Positions 9,351 through 17,403 of a stretch of DNA of 52,933 nt are shown here, piece by piece. Source of the stretch: Anaerolineae bacterium (GTDB taxonomy: Bacteria; Chloroflexota; Anaerolineae; JACIWR01); the NCBI GenBank assembly GCA_024653325.1, contig JANLFX010000012.1, forward strand, positions 1 to 52,933, read 5' to 3'. Positions within the stretch are counted from its first letter, which is position 1; each line of letters starts with the position of its first letter. The position numbers and the translations under genes were made by a program. Below the pieces are notes generated by a model. That model worked only from the letters and a program-made list of their open reading frames with translations, was not told the DNA's origin and made no database searches.

Positions 9351-10625
9351 CTAACGGAAAAGGCGTCCCAGACGGGCTCGGGTCTGAGTTTCCTTGACTT
9401 CTGCCTGAGCCACAGCTTCCTCCTGCTCCAGGTCCTTGATCAGTACTTCTCCCAACTTGAAAATGGCTTGAGATAGAGGGTTGCGCCTGTCACCCAGAAC
9501 AAAGGGCACCCCTTGGTTAATGGAGACCAATGCCGTCCGGTCATCGAAGGGGATTTGGGCAGCGACGCGGTGCTTAAGGTTTTCTTCGATAAGTTTTACG
9601 CTGATCCCCCCGCTGCGTCGGTCGGCCTGGTTGACGACCAGAACCAGCTTATTGGGAGGATATTCCAGGGCCTCGGTCACGTCGAAGAAGAGCCGCGTAT
9701 TCTTGATGGACGGTACGTCGGGGACCGTCACCAACACGATGCGGTCGGAAATATCCAACACCTGCAGCACCAGGTCATGCAGGGCCGTCCAGGTATCCAC
9801 GATAACGTAGTCAAAATTGTGCCGCAGTTCTTCCAGGACGGATTTCATGTGCGTTGGGGTCAGCAAATCGGCCATCTCCGGCCGCGGTGGAGCCAGAAGG
9901 GCCTTCATCTGCGATGGATGAGGAAGCAGGACCGTCTCGATCAGATAGGAATCCAATTCCTCGATCTGCGAGGCTAAATCGGCGATACTGCGGGTAGCCT
10001 GCAGGTTCAGCATCACGCCGACATCGCCGAATTGGAGACTGGCGTCCACCAGCACTACTTTGCCGTCTGGCTCGGTGAGCTTCTGCATGGCCAGGGCCAG
10101 GTTAACGGCGATCATACTGCATCCCACGCCGCCTTTGGGACTGAACACGGTGATGATCCGGCCCGCTTTGGGGGGCAAGCCGCCTGGTGCGACCTCCACC
10201 CTGGGCCCGGCGACCTGGGGCATGGGCATTGCTGCCCGGCGACTGGCCGCCATTTCATAAACGCGGCGGATGGTGGAGATGAGCTCGTCACTGGTGAACG
10301 GCTTGGTCAGGAAATCGCGGGCCCCGGCCAACATAGAACGGCGCAGGTAATCCGCCTCGCTCTGGACGGACATCATGATAATCTGGGCAAAGGGCACCTC
10401 CTGGGTGATTGCCTCGCTGGCCGTGATGCCATCCATGCCCGGCATGTTGATATCCATCAACACTATGTGCGGCTGGTACTGCTTGGCCAGTTCAATACCT
10501 TCTTCGCCGCTGGTGGCCGCGCCTACGACCTCAACATCGGTTTCAAAGTAGAGGAGTTTTTTCAGGTTTTCACGGGTCTCTGGAATATCATCCACGATGA
10601 GGACGCGAATTTTTTCCTCACTCAT
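9351..10625 (-). CDS. cpaE: CpaE/TadZ-like protein: receiver domain plus MinD-type ATPase
   Basis: This is a pilus-localisation protein with two domains. Residues 1-125 are a response-regulator receiver, with acidic pocket DD at 12-13, phosphoacceptor D58 in VLMDINMPGMDG and K108. Residues 150-400 are a MinD/ParA-like domain. The deviant Walker A reads KGGVGCS (164-170), with the usual second lysine replaced by Cys169. Receiver fusions are usual in CpaE/TadZ, but the full set of phosphorylation residues here suggests real regulation by a sensor kinase. No kinase gene adjoins it. The orphan kinase at 30848 is only a distant candidate. Confidence 0.92.
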   Translation of the reverse strand: MSEEKIRVLIVDDIPETRENLKKLLYFETDVEVVGAATSGEEGIELAKQYQPHIVLMDINMPGMDGITASEAITQEVPFAQIIMMSVQSEADYLRRSMLAGARDFLTKPFTSDELISTIRRVYEMAASRRAAMPMPQVAGPRVEVAPGGLPPKAGRIITVFSPKGGVGCSMIAVNLALAMQKLTEPDGKVVLVDASLQFGDVGVMLNLQATRSIADLASQIEELDSYLIETVLLPHPSQMKALLAPPRPEMADLLTPTHMKSVLEELRHNFDYVIVDTWTALHDLVLQVLDISDRIVLVTVPDVPSIKNTRLFFDVTEALEYPPNKLVLVVNQADRRSGGISVKLIEENLKHRVAAQIPFDDRTALVSINQGVPFVLGDRRNPLSQAIFKLGEVLIKDLEQEEAVAQAEVKETQTRARLGRLFR

Positions 10626-10682
10626 CCAAAACGTGCCCTCCCCGGCTTAGGCCTCAGTCAGATGACAGTCACCTCATCTGAC

Positions 10683-11720
10683 TCATTGAGTCCCGGCTGG
10701 CGCGGTAGTTGCCTGTCCAAATTTGTTCTCCAAACCGTAGTCCAATTTTGGCGGTGGACCCATGCCAAAGCGGCGCACCATGTATTCCAATGTCACCGGC
10801 TCCGTGCTGAACAGGTCCTGGTCACCGCCAGCCACACCTGAGCGCAAGGCCAGGTCAATTAACGCTCCGTTTTCTCGCGCCCACTTGAGCACCAGCGCGT
10901 CTTGGGGAGAAACCACCAGAATGACCACATTGTAGGTTTTCTGTGCGCTGGGAGTTGTTACCTGAGGCGGCCCCTCGCCCTCCCCTGGCACCGGGGTGGC
11001 TTCCACCGGCAGCTCTTCGACCGGGAAAGGTATACCCGCTCCCCAGGGGCCGATCATCAGCACCTCGGCATTTTGTACTGTTAGCTGGGTGAGTGTCCTT
11101 TCCCGTTGCTCCCCGGTGGGCTGACACCCGGCCAGACAGTCCTCTCCTCCGGTAAGAATCACGGGCAGTTTCAACTGGTATCGGGCGTCCAGGTCCACGT
11201 AAGACACTGAGATCAACACGTCCACCCGGTCACCGGGTTGCAGGGCATAGGCCACGCTGGAAAGCTCTGTCACCGGGAAGGCCACGGCCACTTTCCCTCT
11301 GGGGATGAGACATGCACTGTCTAACCCCTGGCGCATGATTTCTTCCCGCGAGGAGAGCATACTGCTGGCGATAGGCTGCCCGCGCAGGATGGGCTGGAGA
11401 GCAATGGGATGCATACCCGGCCCCAGAATCTCGCTTTTGGTCAGTACGACATCGGATGGGATGTCTCTCTCTGGCACTTCCCACTCGGCCACGGCGTCTT
11501 GGGGAATCTCCGTACAACTGGGGATGTCCTGGACAGCGATCAGGACCTTGCGGGTCGGCAGTGGGGGCGCCTCAGTGGGGGTGGCGGCGGCCCCTACGGG
11601 GGTAGCTTCACCCGGCCCCGGCGGTCCGCCCATTGTAGTGAGAAAGTAGAAAGCCACCAAACCAACCGTGGCCAGGATGAGGAGCCCGCCAACGATGATC
11701 AGGAACCGTCCACCACGCAT
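10683..11720 (-). CDS. cpaB: Flp pilus assembly protein CpaB (SAF domain)
   Basis: The preferred start is the ATG at 11718-11720 (MRGGRF), six bases after a perfect AGGAGG. An upstream in-frame ATG at 11756 lacks such a site. The protein has one N-terminal membrane anchor, a Pro/Ala-rich linker, a SAF-type beta-clip domain (TRKVLIAVQDIP, then EIPQDAVAEWEVPE) and an RcpC/CpaB C-terminal region (AFPVTELSSVAYALQPGDRV). In diderms CpaB works near the secretin. No secretin is present here, so it probably acts in the cell wall. Confidence 0.9.
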   Translation of the reverse strand: MRGGRFLIIVGGLLILATVGLVAFYFLTTMGGPPGPGEATPVGAAATPTEAPPLPTRKVLIAVQDIPSCTEIPQDAVAEWEVPERDIPSDVVLTKSEILGPGMHPIALQPILRGQPIASSMLSSREEIMRQGLDSACLIPRGKVAVAFPVTELSSVAYALQPGDRVDVLISVSYVDLDARYQLKLPVILTGGEDCLAGCQPTGEQRERTLTQLTVQNAEVLMIGPWGAGIPFPVEELPVEATPVPGEGEGPPQVTTPSAQKTYNVVILVVSPQDALVLKWARENGALIDLALRSGVAGGDQDLFSTEPVTLEYMVRRFGMGPPPKLDYGLENKFGQATTAPAGTQ

Positions 11721-11812
11721 GTTCTTCCTCCTCTCGGTCGCTGGTAATGCTGGCAAGTTACTTGTCTATAATATACCATCTTATGCAAAAATGTCAAGGG
11801 GGGTAGCAGAAA

Positions 11813-11841
11813 TGCGACGCACTTTTTGAAAGTGCGTCGCA
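11813..11841. repeat. GTGCGACGCAC-family palindrome, copy 1
   Basis: Arms TGCGACGCACTTT and AAAGTGCGTCGCA (13 bp, perfect) flank TTG, in the gap between the TadG-like gene and cpaB. Related copies lie at 13531-13561, 37325-37355 and 38603-38631. Confidence 0.75.
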
Positions 11842-11870
11842 CTTTGCATACCTCCCTCATGTTGTTCGCT

Positions 11871-13508
11871 TCACTTTATCAGCCGAACAAAAGTGCTGCC
11901 CACGACTCCTTCGTACTCCAGCCGCCAACTGGATGTGTCATACTGGGTTGTATCGTATCTGGCCCGCAGATAACCACCGAAGAAGTTCTCCGGAATTTGG
12001 AAGCGGTTCATTCGCCATTCATTGCCGCCCGAAAGCGCGCCCACCACGTGAAAGTCAGGAACGCCCTCCAGGTAGAAATGCAAACTCTGGCCCAGGGAAG
12101 GGTAGTCGTTGTCGAAGTTGTGAACACGCATGTACACCCCCGCCGCCTCAGGGGGTAGATAGCCAAAAGTGATGGTGAATGCCGTACTGGTGTTCACGTT
12201 CAGCGGTAGGTAGCCAATGCCGGTGATCACTATTCCACCGGAGGAGTGATGTTCCAGCCCCTCGCGCAACAGATAAACGTTGCGCTCGTTCACATCTTTA
12301 ATGGGCAGCAGAGATGCGCTCGGCCCGGCCCACAGGTCAAAACCGTTCTCGCTGGCCCCGGCTGTCGGCTTTACCTCCAGGAAAAAGCTGCGGGAGCCAT
12401 TTTCAGCAACGGCCACGTCGGGGTAATCGCTCAGCCGAAAGCGGAAGCCTTCCGGTGTTACCCACTGCAGATCGGTGTTGGCGTCGCTATCGGCCCCGCC
12501 TTTGGTGTAAGAATGGATAACGTGCTTGACGTTATCACCCTCGGAAAGATAATACAATGTGTAGCGAGTCGTGGTGTTCGAGCTCGCGGTGTAACTCGAG
12601 GGCCGGCCGCCGTTTGCAGAACTGTAAATCCGGTTCTCGTCCATGCGCACGAACCAATACGGGTTACAGGATTCGCCGGTTGTCGGGTTCACGCAAGGGT
12701 CCTGCGTGGGCACCAGACAACCGTCTCGCCGGTCCGAGCAAGGAGGGGAGATTGTGCGCAGGTGTTTCTCTCCCGTCTGTACGTACTCGACTTCCACCAT
12801 GTTATCGCCAGGGTTAGGTTTATTGTAACAATCAGGGTCCAGAATCTCCACCTGGACATATGGGTCTGAGTAGTCAGGCGGCACCAGGATGCGGAAGGTG
12901 TATTTGCCCTCCAGTTCATCCCAGTTAGCATTGGGTGTATGACTGAAGTCGCTGTACAAAGGTATAAAAGCGTCCCCATACCCGGTCCACTGTTCTGGCC
13001 CGAACACCGAGAGGTTGACCACGCCTTCCACGCCCGATTCACCCGTCTGGCTGGTGTAAATCTCCACCGGCGACTTGTACTCGGCCACGGCCAGGGCGGC
13101 GATAGGCACCGAACGGATGTTGAACAGGGGCATGAAGAACAACGGCTGTTGTATTCGGGCGGTCACCGTCAGCCAGTTGCTTTGCATGACCCCGGTACCG
13201 GGCACGACGTCGGGGTCCGCGTTGGGAAATCCATTGGCGTGAAAGAAGCGGGTGGCCGTCGCTTCGGCGGCATCCACATCGGGCAGTTCGACTACGGCAG
13301 CCAATGCTGCCGCGTCCACTGCCCTGGAGAGCTGGATACGGCGCACGTAGACGAGGCCCAGGTCCAACGCCAATCCCAGCAGGGCAATGAACACGATCAT
13401 GGCCACGGTGAGGATGATGATGCTTTGTCCGGCCTCAGAACCTCCCGCGGGTTGCAGAACCTGCGGGAGAATTGGCGCTGGCCGCTTTTGATGATCATTC
13501 ATTCTCAT
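11871..13508 (-). CDS. TadG-like pilus-associated protein
   Basis: This 545-residue protein has an N-terminal cytoplasmic leader and then a TadG-type membrane segment (QSIIILTVAMIVFIALLGLA). The DLGLVYVRRIQLSRAVDAAALAA stretch (split DLGLVYVRR, AVDAAALAA) is typical of Flp-pilus TadG proteins. The remainder is a large beta-rich extracellular region without a family I can name. It is expected to be a minor pseudopilin or a pilus-associated surface protein. The ATG has AAGGAAGG upstream. An imperfect palindrome is encoded inside the N-terminal leader (13442-13469). Confidence 0.82.
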   Translation of the reverse strand: MRMNDHQKRPAPILPQVLQPAGGSEAGQSIIILTVAMIVFIALLGLALDLGLVYVRRIQLSRAVDAAALAAVVELPDVDAAEATATRFFHANGFPNADPDVVPGTGVMQSNWLTVTARIQQPLFFMPLFNIRSVPIAALAVAEYKSPVEIYTSQTGESGVEGVVNLSVFGPEQWTGYGDAFIPLYSDFSHTPNANWDELEGKYTFRILVPPDYSDPYVQVEILDPDCYNKPNPGDNMVEVEYVQTGEKHLRTISPPCSDRRDGCLVPTQDPCVNPTTGESCNPYWFVRMDENRIYSSANGGRPSSYTASSNTTTRYTLYYLSEGDNVKHVIHSYTKGGADSDANTDLQWVTPEGFRFRLSDYPDVAVAENGSRSFFLEVKPTAGASENGFDLWAGPSASLLPIKDVNERNVYLLREGLEHHSSGGIVITGIGYLPLNVNTSTAFTITFGYLPPEAAGVYMRVHNFDNDYPSLGQSLHFYLEGVPDFHVVGALSGGNEWRMNRFQIPENFFGGYLRARYDTTQYDTSSWRLEYEGVVGSTFVRLIK

Positions 13509-13530
13509 AGATTGGCCTTCCTTTCCCGAA

Positions 13531-13561
13531 GGTGCGACACATCTGCCAGGTGCGTCGCGCC
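13531..13561. repeat. GTGCGACGCAC-family palindrome, copy 2 (degenerate)
   Basis: GTGCGACACATCTG and CAGGTGCGTCGCGCC form an imperfect palindrome filling the short gap between the TadE and TadG-like genes. It is the weakest member of the family. Confidence 0.5.
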
Positions 13562-13563
13562 TC

Positions 13564-14601
13564 TTATCTACAACTGCTGTCCAGCCGAATGAATTTTGCT
13601 GAAATCTTATCCTGGCCCGACAAGTCCCAACTGGTGATGGCTACGATCGCAAAGCCAGATATGTGATATTTGGCATTGATCCCGGTGCCCTCCACAGAAT
13701 CCCAGATCGGCACGCGGATGTACCGGTTCCGCAAGTTTGTTAAGGCAGTTTGAACGGCGGAAGCCGCGCTCACCCCGGAGTTACCCCATATTTTGTCGCC
13801 TACGTTAAGCGCGATGTCTGAAGAGTCATCCGGGTTCTCATACATGGTGACACTCAGGGATGGATCGTTGAGCATCTGCGCCAGGTGGGGCGCGTCGCCC
13901 CAATTCTCATCTTCCGGCCAGCGCAGCCAGCCGAAGTTGCCCGGCGCCTCCCCATTCAAGATGTTGTTCATCATGTTGGTGGTCGGGTCGCGGCCGTTGA
14001 TGGAATTCATGTGGATGGCGATGGGATACACCCGGCAACCCACATCGCGCACGTTGGGAGACCCCATGCGCATCAGGGTGTATGAATTCAACACTGCTCC
14101 CCGGGCCAGGAAGTCCACGAAAGGCAAGCCCAATAGCGAGTCATGATCGTAGAAAGCCTGGACGATGAGCACCTCCACGTTCGGAGAATGCCCCAGATCT
14201 TGTTCGATCGCCGTTGCTGAAACAGGTGTTGATGGGATGGTACTGGAGATAGTCTGCCGCACCCGCCAGTATGACGCCGAGCGTATATCCTCGCTGCTGG
14301 TGTTGAAGTGTCCGTCCGAACCAGTTTTTCCACGGATGACATACAGGGCGACTCTGGTGTCTTCATACTTCAAGATGGTAGCCAGTGCATTCTGGGCCAC
14401 CAAGGTGATGTCGTTGTCCGTGGCTCCGGTCACGCCGAAGCGCGCTCCCTCGCGGGCGGCATTGGTCACCGTCATCTGGGTAAACAGGATGGACCCTATC
14501 TCGACCAGTCCGACCACGATCACCAGCATGATGGGCAGGACCAAGGCCAGTTCCACCACGCTCTGTCCTCTGTTCTTGGGTTGTGTACGTTTGGCTTCCA
14601 T
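13564..14601 (-). CDS. tadE: TadE-like pseudopilin protein
   Basis: This 345-residue protein carries the TadE signature at its N-terminus: NRGQSVVELALVLPIMLVIV (about 11-30), then TNAAREGARFG. The membrane segment follows a short basic leader, as in prepilin-peptidase substrates with a Glu five residues after the cleavage region. The C-terminal part is a larger extracellular domain than in classical TadE (about 150-200 residues), with no recognised fold. AGGAGG lies seven bases before the ATG. It precedes the TadG-like gene in the same direction. Confidence 0.85.
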   Translation of the reverse strand: MEAKRTQPKNRGQSVVELALVLPIMLVIVVGLVEIGSILFTQMTVTNAAREGARFGVTGATDNDITLVAQNALATILKYEDTRVALYVIRGKTGSDGHFNTSSEDIRSASYWRVRQTISSTIPSTPVSATAIEQDLGHSPNVEVLIVQAFYDHDSLLGLPFVDFLARGAVLNSYTLMRMGSPNVRDVGCRVYPIAIHMNSINGRDPTTNMMNNILNGEAPGNFGWLRWPEDENWGDAPHLAQMLNDPSLSVTMYENPDDSSDIALNVGDKIWGNSGVSAASAVQTALTNLRNRYIRVPIWDSVEGTGINAKYHISGFAIVAITSWDLSGQDKISAKFIRLDSSCR

Positions 14602-14652
14602 GAGAGTACCTCCTTGGCTGGGTCTGAAAGCATAGCGGCCAATTGCTGTGTT

Positions 14653-14676
14653 GGGATGGCGGACAAAGCCGTCCGC
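14653..14676. repeat. Short intergenic hairpin
   Basis: ATGGCGGACAAAGCCGTCCGCCGC contains arms GGCGGAC and GTCCGCC. It lies just downstream of the 14710-15348 gene and could end or attenuate its transcript. No T-run follows on the minus strand. Confidence 0.4.
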
Positions 14677-14709
14677 CGCTATTTTGTCACGATACCTCGC
14701 CTGACCAGA

Positions 14710-15348
14710 TCAGGAAGATTTCTGGGGTATGACCGACCCGGTCTGGGCGTCAATCTGTACAAAGTATACTGCCTGGCCTCCCTGCGAAACGCCACTGGCC
14801 AGCCAGATCAGTTCCCCATCTTTTTTGGGCGGCACCAACTGCAAGTTGATCACTGCCTCGGGATGTTGTTTCAGGAACTCCTCTCCGCCGTGGCTCAGGA
14901 AAATCAGCAAGGCGTCCTCGCTGTCCACCCGCCACTGGGCGACCTCGACGTAAGTCATTTCGGCGCGCACCTGCCGCTCGACGGCCAGCTCGCCCTGCGC
15001 TTGCTCGCCCTGCACCGGCAGCAGATAAAGCCGTGAGGTCGAGGGGGAGAAAAACTGGAACGACCAGGTCTGTCCACCGCCTATCGTGCCCGATGTTTCC
15101 TGCCGGAATGAGGCCCTGGCCCCCACCAGTTGCGCGTCTCCCTGCCAGTCCCGGGCCAGAGCGAAGGCTTGAGCATACGCCCTTTGGGCACTGACCCGCT
15201 GCACCCCTGGATCGGGATAGGTGATATAGGATTTGCGTGTGGCCTGCGCGCCCCGCCGGGTGAGGAGCAACCCGCCCAGCACTACGTACACCCCGACCAC
15301 GAACAGGCCCAGTATGGCGATAACAGCTATCTGCACCTTGCGACTCAT
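14710..15348 (-). CDS. Membrane-anchored protein of unknown function
   Basis: The family is not recognised. The 212-residue protein (start MSRKVQ, with AGGAG 11 bases upstream) has one N-terminal membrane segment (VQIAVIAILGLFVVGVYVVL) and a soluble outside domain. The segment SAQRAYAQAFALARDWQGD and the ending VYFVQIDAQTGSVIPQKS recall PepSY-like domains, but this is weak. A GTG at 15387 overlapping the hicA stop as GTGA gives a 225-residue alternative. Its place next to the TadE gene suggests a role in the pilus or the cell surface. Confidence 0.65.
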   Translation of the reverse strand: MSRKVQIAVIAILGLFVVGVYVVLGGLLLTRRGAQATRKSYITYPDPGVQRVSAQRAYAQAFALARDWQGDAQLVGARASFRQETSGTIGGGQTWSFQFFSPSTSRLYLLPVQGEQAQGELAVERQVRAEMTYVEVAQWRVDSEDALLIFLSHGGEEFLKQHPEAVINLQLVPPKKDGELIWLASGVSQGGQAVYFVQIDAQTGSVIPQKSS

Positions 15349-15383
15349 CGTTTTCCAGTCTCCTGATCTGCGGGGTCCTGGTT

Positions 15384-15608
15384 TCACAACAGATCTTTTA
15401 ACTCTTCTTTACTTATGCCCGCTTGCTTTAGAATTTCGAGCAATGTTCCCCTTGGTAAGTCCTTTTTGTGAAAGGGAACCACAACTCTCTTTTTCATCTC
15501 TGGATGGTAGTAGATATGATGGCTCCCTTTAATCCTGTCCAGTACAAATCCCTTATTTTCAAGCACCTTGATGATTTTCTGGGGAGTAAGAGAAGGGAGT
15601 TTAGGCAT
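15384..15608 (-). CDS. hicA: HicA-type toxin, mRNA interferase
   Basis: This 74-residue protein of the HicA/YcfA family has a double-stranded-RNA-binding-like fold that cleaves mRNA. Family hallmarks are the start KLPSLTPQKIIKVLENKGF, then the catalytic-histidine region RIKGSHHIYYHP and a VVVPFHKKDLPRGTLLEILK C-terminal helix. Its start overlaps the end of hicB by eight bases, so the two are translationally coupled. Confidence 0.93.
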   Translation of the reverse strand: MPKLPSLTPQKIIKVLENKGFVLDRIKGSHHIYYHPEMKKRVVVPFHKKDLPRGTLLEILKQAGISKEELKDLL

Positions 15609-15834
15609 AAGCGTTTACCGTTAAAGTATATTCGAGAACTCCCTCCTCGGTTGGTATCTCTTCACCGTGCTCTTTTAGACTCTCTATGTACAACTCAATG
15701 GCTTCTTTTGCCATCTCTATCGCTTCTTCTATCGTATCCCCATAGGTGATACAGCCAGGAAGGGAAGGAACTGTCACCGTATAACCGCCTTCAGGTTCTT
15801 TTCTGAGGAGAATTCTATAATTTAATACGTTCAT
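15601..15834 (-). CDS. hicB: HicB-type antitoxin
   Basis: This 77-residue protein is made of the partial RNase-H-like HicB domain: YRILLRKEPEGGYTVTVPSL, PGCITYGDTIEEAIEMAKEA. It lacks the C-terminal helix-turn-helix found in longer HicB proteins, so it may not bind DNA by itself. The order is hicB then hicA, the reverse of the E. coli pair. It has AGAGGT upstream of its ATG. The pair lies within the pilus block between the BNR-like gene and a small membrane protein. Confidence 0.9.
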   Translation of the reverse strand: MNVLNYRILLRKEPEGGYTVTVPSLPGCITYGDTIEEAIEMAKEAIELYIESLKEHGEEIPTEEGVLEYTLTVNAYA

Positions 15835-15871
15835 GCTATTACCTCTTTCTCCGAAAAAACAGGGTTCTACT

Positions 15872-17185
15872 CTACCGATTTCTTAACACCAGTGGCAAGA
15901 ACACTCCATACTTGCTGTGGGCGTAGAGTACATCAATGTCATCTACCCACACGATGTGTACCGTCCCTTTACTGTCTAACACTGCCCTGGGGCTGTAAGA
16001 GCGTGTACTGTTAGACGAAACGTTAACCGGCTCCGTCCATGCGCTGGGATCGCTAATATCCATCGTCTCACTGAAGTATATATCCTCTGTTCCGCCGGTT
16101 TTGTAGCCATCCCAAACAATTACGACTCGCCCGGTGTTCGCCGCGACGATCCTGGGAGACGTGAAGAATGGTTTGATATTCTGAAGCGAAACGCGACTGT
16201 CGAGCAGCATCGTCGGGGATAACCAGCTGCCACCAGATAGCTGCTTGGTGCTGTAATAGACATCCTGATTTTGAGTAGCTCCTTCTGGGGCTCTTCCCCA
16301 AGCAACTAGAAGTTGGTTGCCGGCTAAAGCTATGGACGAACGATGGCAATTTGTCAGGCTGCCGGAAATGATTGTCGGTGATAACCAAGTGACAGTGCCT
16401 GAACCGGGTGTGCCCACTGAATAATAGATTTTTGTACCGGCGCTTCCCTCCTCCCACACCACGTGCAATTTGCCACTTTGATCAATCACCATGTCGGGAT
16501 AGTTTGAAAACGCCGTAGAGGAATACACCTCGGTTGTTTGAGCCTGAGTCCAAGTTGTCCCCCCATCAATTGAGAAAGCGTGCACGATCTGAAAGTTACT
16601 ACTCCTGGGTGGTGTGTCGCCTATCTCTGCCCAGACGATGTGCACAGTCGTTGTACCACTCCCCTCATATATGCCTATCGTAGGCTGGTTCACCGTGCCA
16701 TCCGTGGAAAGAGTATATCCAGAGGGGGAATACACCGGCTTCTGATCTCCCCAAACTCCGTTACTGTCGCGACGAAGGTAGCGCATCCCGCTCTGCCCGA
16801 CATTTGGATATGCGATGTGCAAGCGGTTATTGCTGTCAACAGCCAGCGCTGCCGGGGGGCTCTGAGCAGGTAGGACACGAGTAGGAGTTATCCAAGACCA
16901 AACGCCACCGGCAGTTTGCTGAGCATAAGCGTGGAAGATATTATAACTTCCATCGGTGTTATCCTTTGCCACCCAGACTGCGTGCAGCAGTTCATTGCCG
17001 TCTAGGACCATCTGCACCGTGTCCACTGCATATCCAGAGTCTGTAGAAATGTCTTGTGGCTTCGTCCATACTAAGCCTGCCGCCACAGCCGTTCCTGTCA
17101 GAAGCAAGAGTGCCAGGATCACGCCGATGCCTATCGCCAATCCTGATCGCCGCCATCGTCCGTCTGGCATTGTCTCTCCCATCAT
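15872..17185 (-). CDS. Secreted BNR/sialidase-repeat-like protein
   Basis: This 437-residue protein has a basic N-terminus and one signal or anchor segment (LAIGIGVILALLLLTGTAVA). The rest is made of repeated units with the pattern H-x-V/A-W (LHAVWVAK, VHIVWAEIGD, LHVVWEEGS, VHIVWVDDID) separated by S/T-rich strands, which suggests a beta-propeller of BNR or sialidase-like type. No catalytic residues can be assigned. The C-terminus ends FLPLVLRNR. The start may instead be the ATG at 17170, which follows GGGAGAG. It lies downstream of the mosaic TadE gene. Confidence 0.75.
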   Translation of the reverse strand: MMGETMPDGRWRRSGLAIGIGVILALLLLTGTAVAAGLVWTKPQDISTDSGYAVDTVQMVLDGNELLHAVWVAKDNTDGSYNIFHAYAQQTAGGVWSWITPTRVLPAQSPPAALAVDSNNRLHIAYPNVGQSGMRYLRRDSNGVWGDQKPVYSPSGYTLSTDGTVNQPTIGIYEGSGTTTVHIVWAEIGDTPPRSSNFQIVHAFSIDGGTTWTQAQTTEVYSSTAFSNYPDMVIDQSGKLHVVWEEGSAGTKIYYSVGTPGSGTVTWLSPTIISGSLTNCHRSSIALAGNQLLVAWGRAPEGATQNQDVYYSTKQLSGGSWLSPTMLLDSRVSLQNIKPFFTSPRIVAANTGRVVIVWDGYKTGGTEDIYFSETMDISDPSAWTEPVNVSSNSTRSYSPRAVLDSKGTVHIVWVDDIDVLYAHSKYGVFLPLVLRNR

Positions 17186-17222
17186 CTCAAAATCGAGTGC
17201 ATGGCCCTTGTCATCTGTTCAA

Positions 17223-17387
17223 TCCGTTTTTGGACTCTGGCGTTTTGGGCTCGTAGTGACGACTTTAGTCGTCTGCAGGCGGAAAAGAGCGACTGAAGTC
17301 GCTACTACGAATCTACATCTTGTGGTAAAGAAACAATCGCCTACAATTTGTAGCGGTGTTCAAAATTCGCCAGACTCCAGTCCGTTT
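17223..17387 (-). mobile_element. MITE-like element, copy 2, with 7-bp target duplication
   Basis: The element proper is 17230-17380 (151 bp), an inverted copy of the element at 1945-2096. The two are about nine-tenths identical by eye, and the central hairpin region is identical. The flanking direct repeat is TCCGTTT (17223-17229 and 17381-17387), a different sequence from that of copy 1. This shows that the two copies arose from separate insertion events. It sits between the mosaic TadE gene and the BNR-like gene. Confidence 0.88.
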
Positions 17388-17403
17388 AATCGGCTGACCG
17401 TCA

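Noticed and set aside
9351-10625. CpaE-like protein considered as the response regulator of the histidine kinase at 30848
   Set aside because: The genes are 20 kb apart, and the kinase is NarL-type while this protein has no DNA-binding domain. Pairing cannot be supported from sequence.
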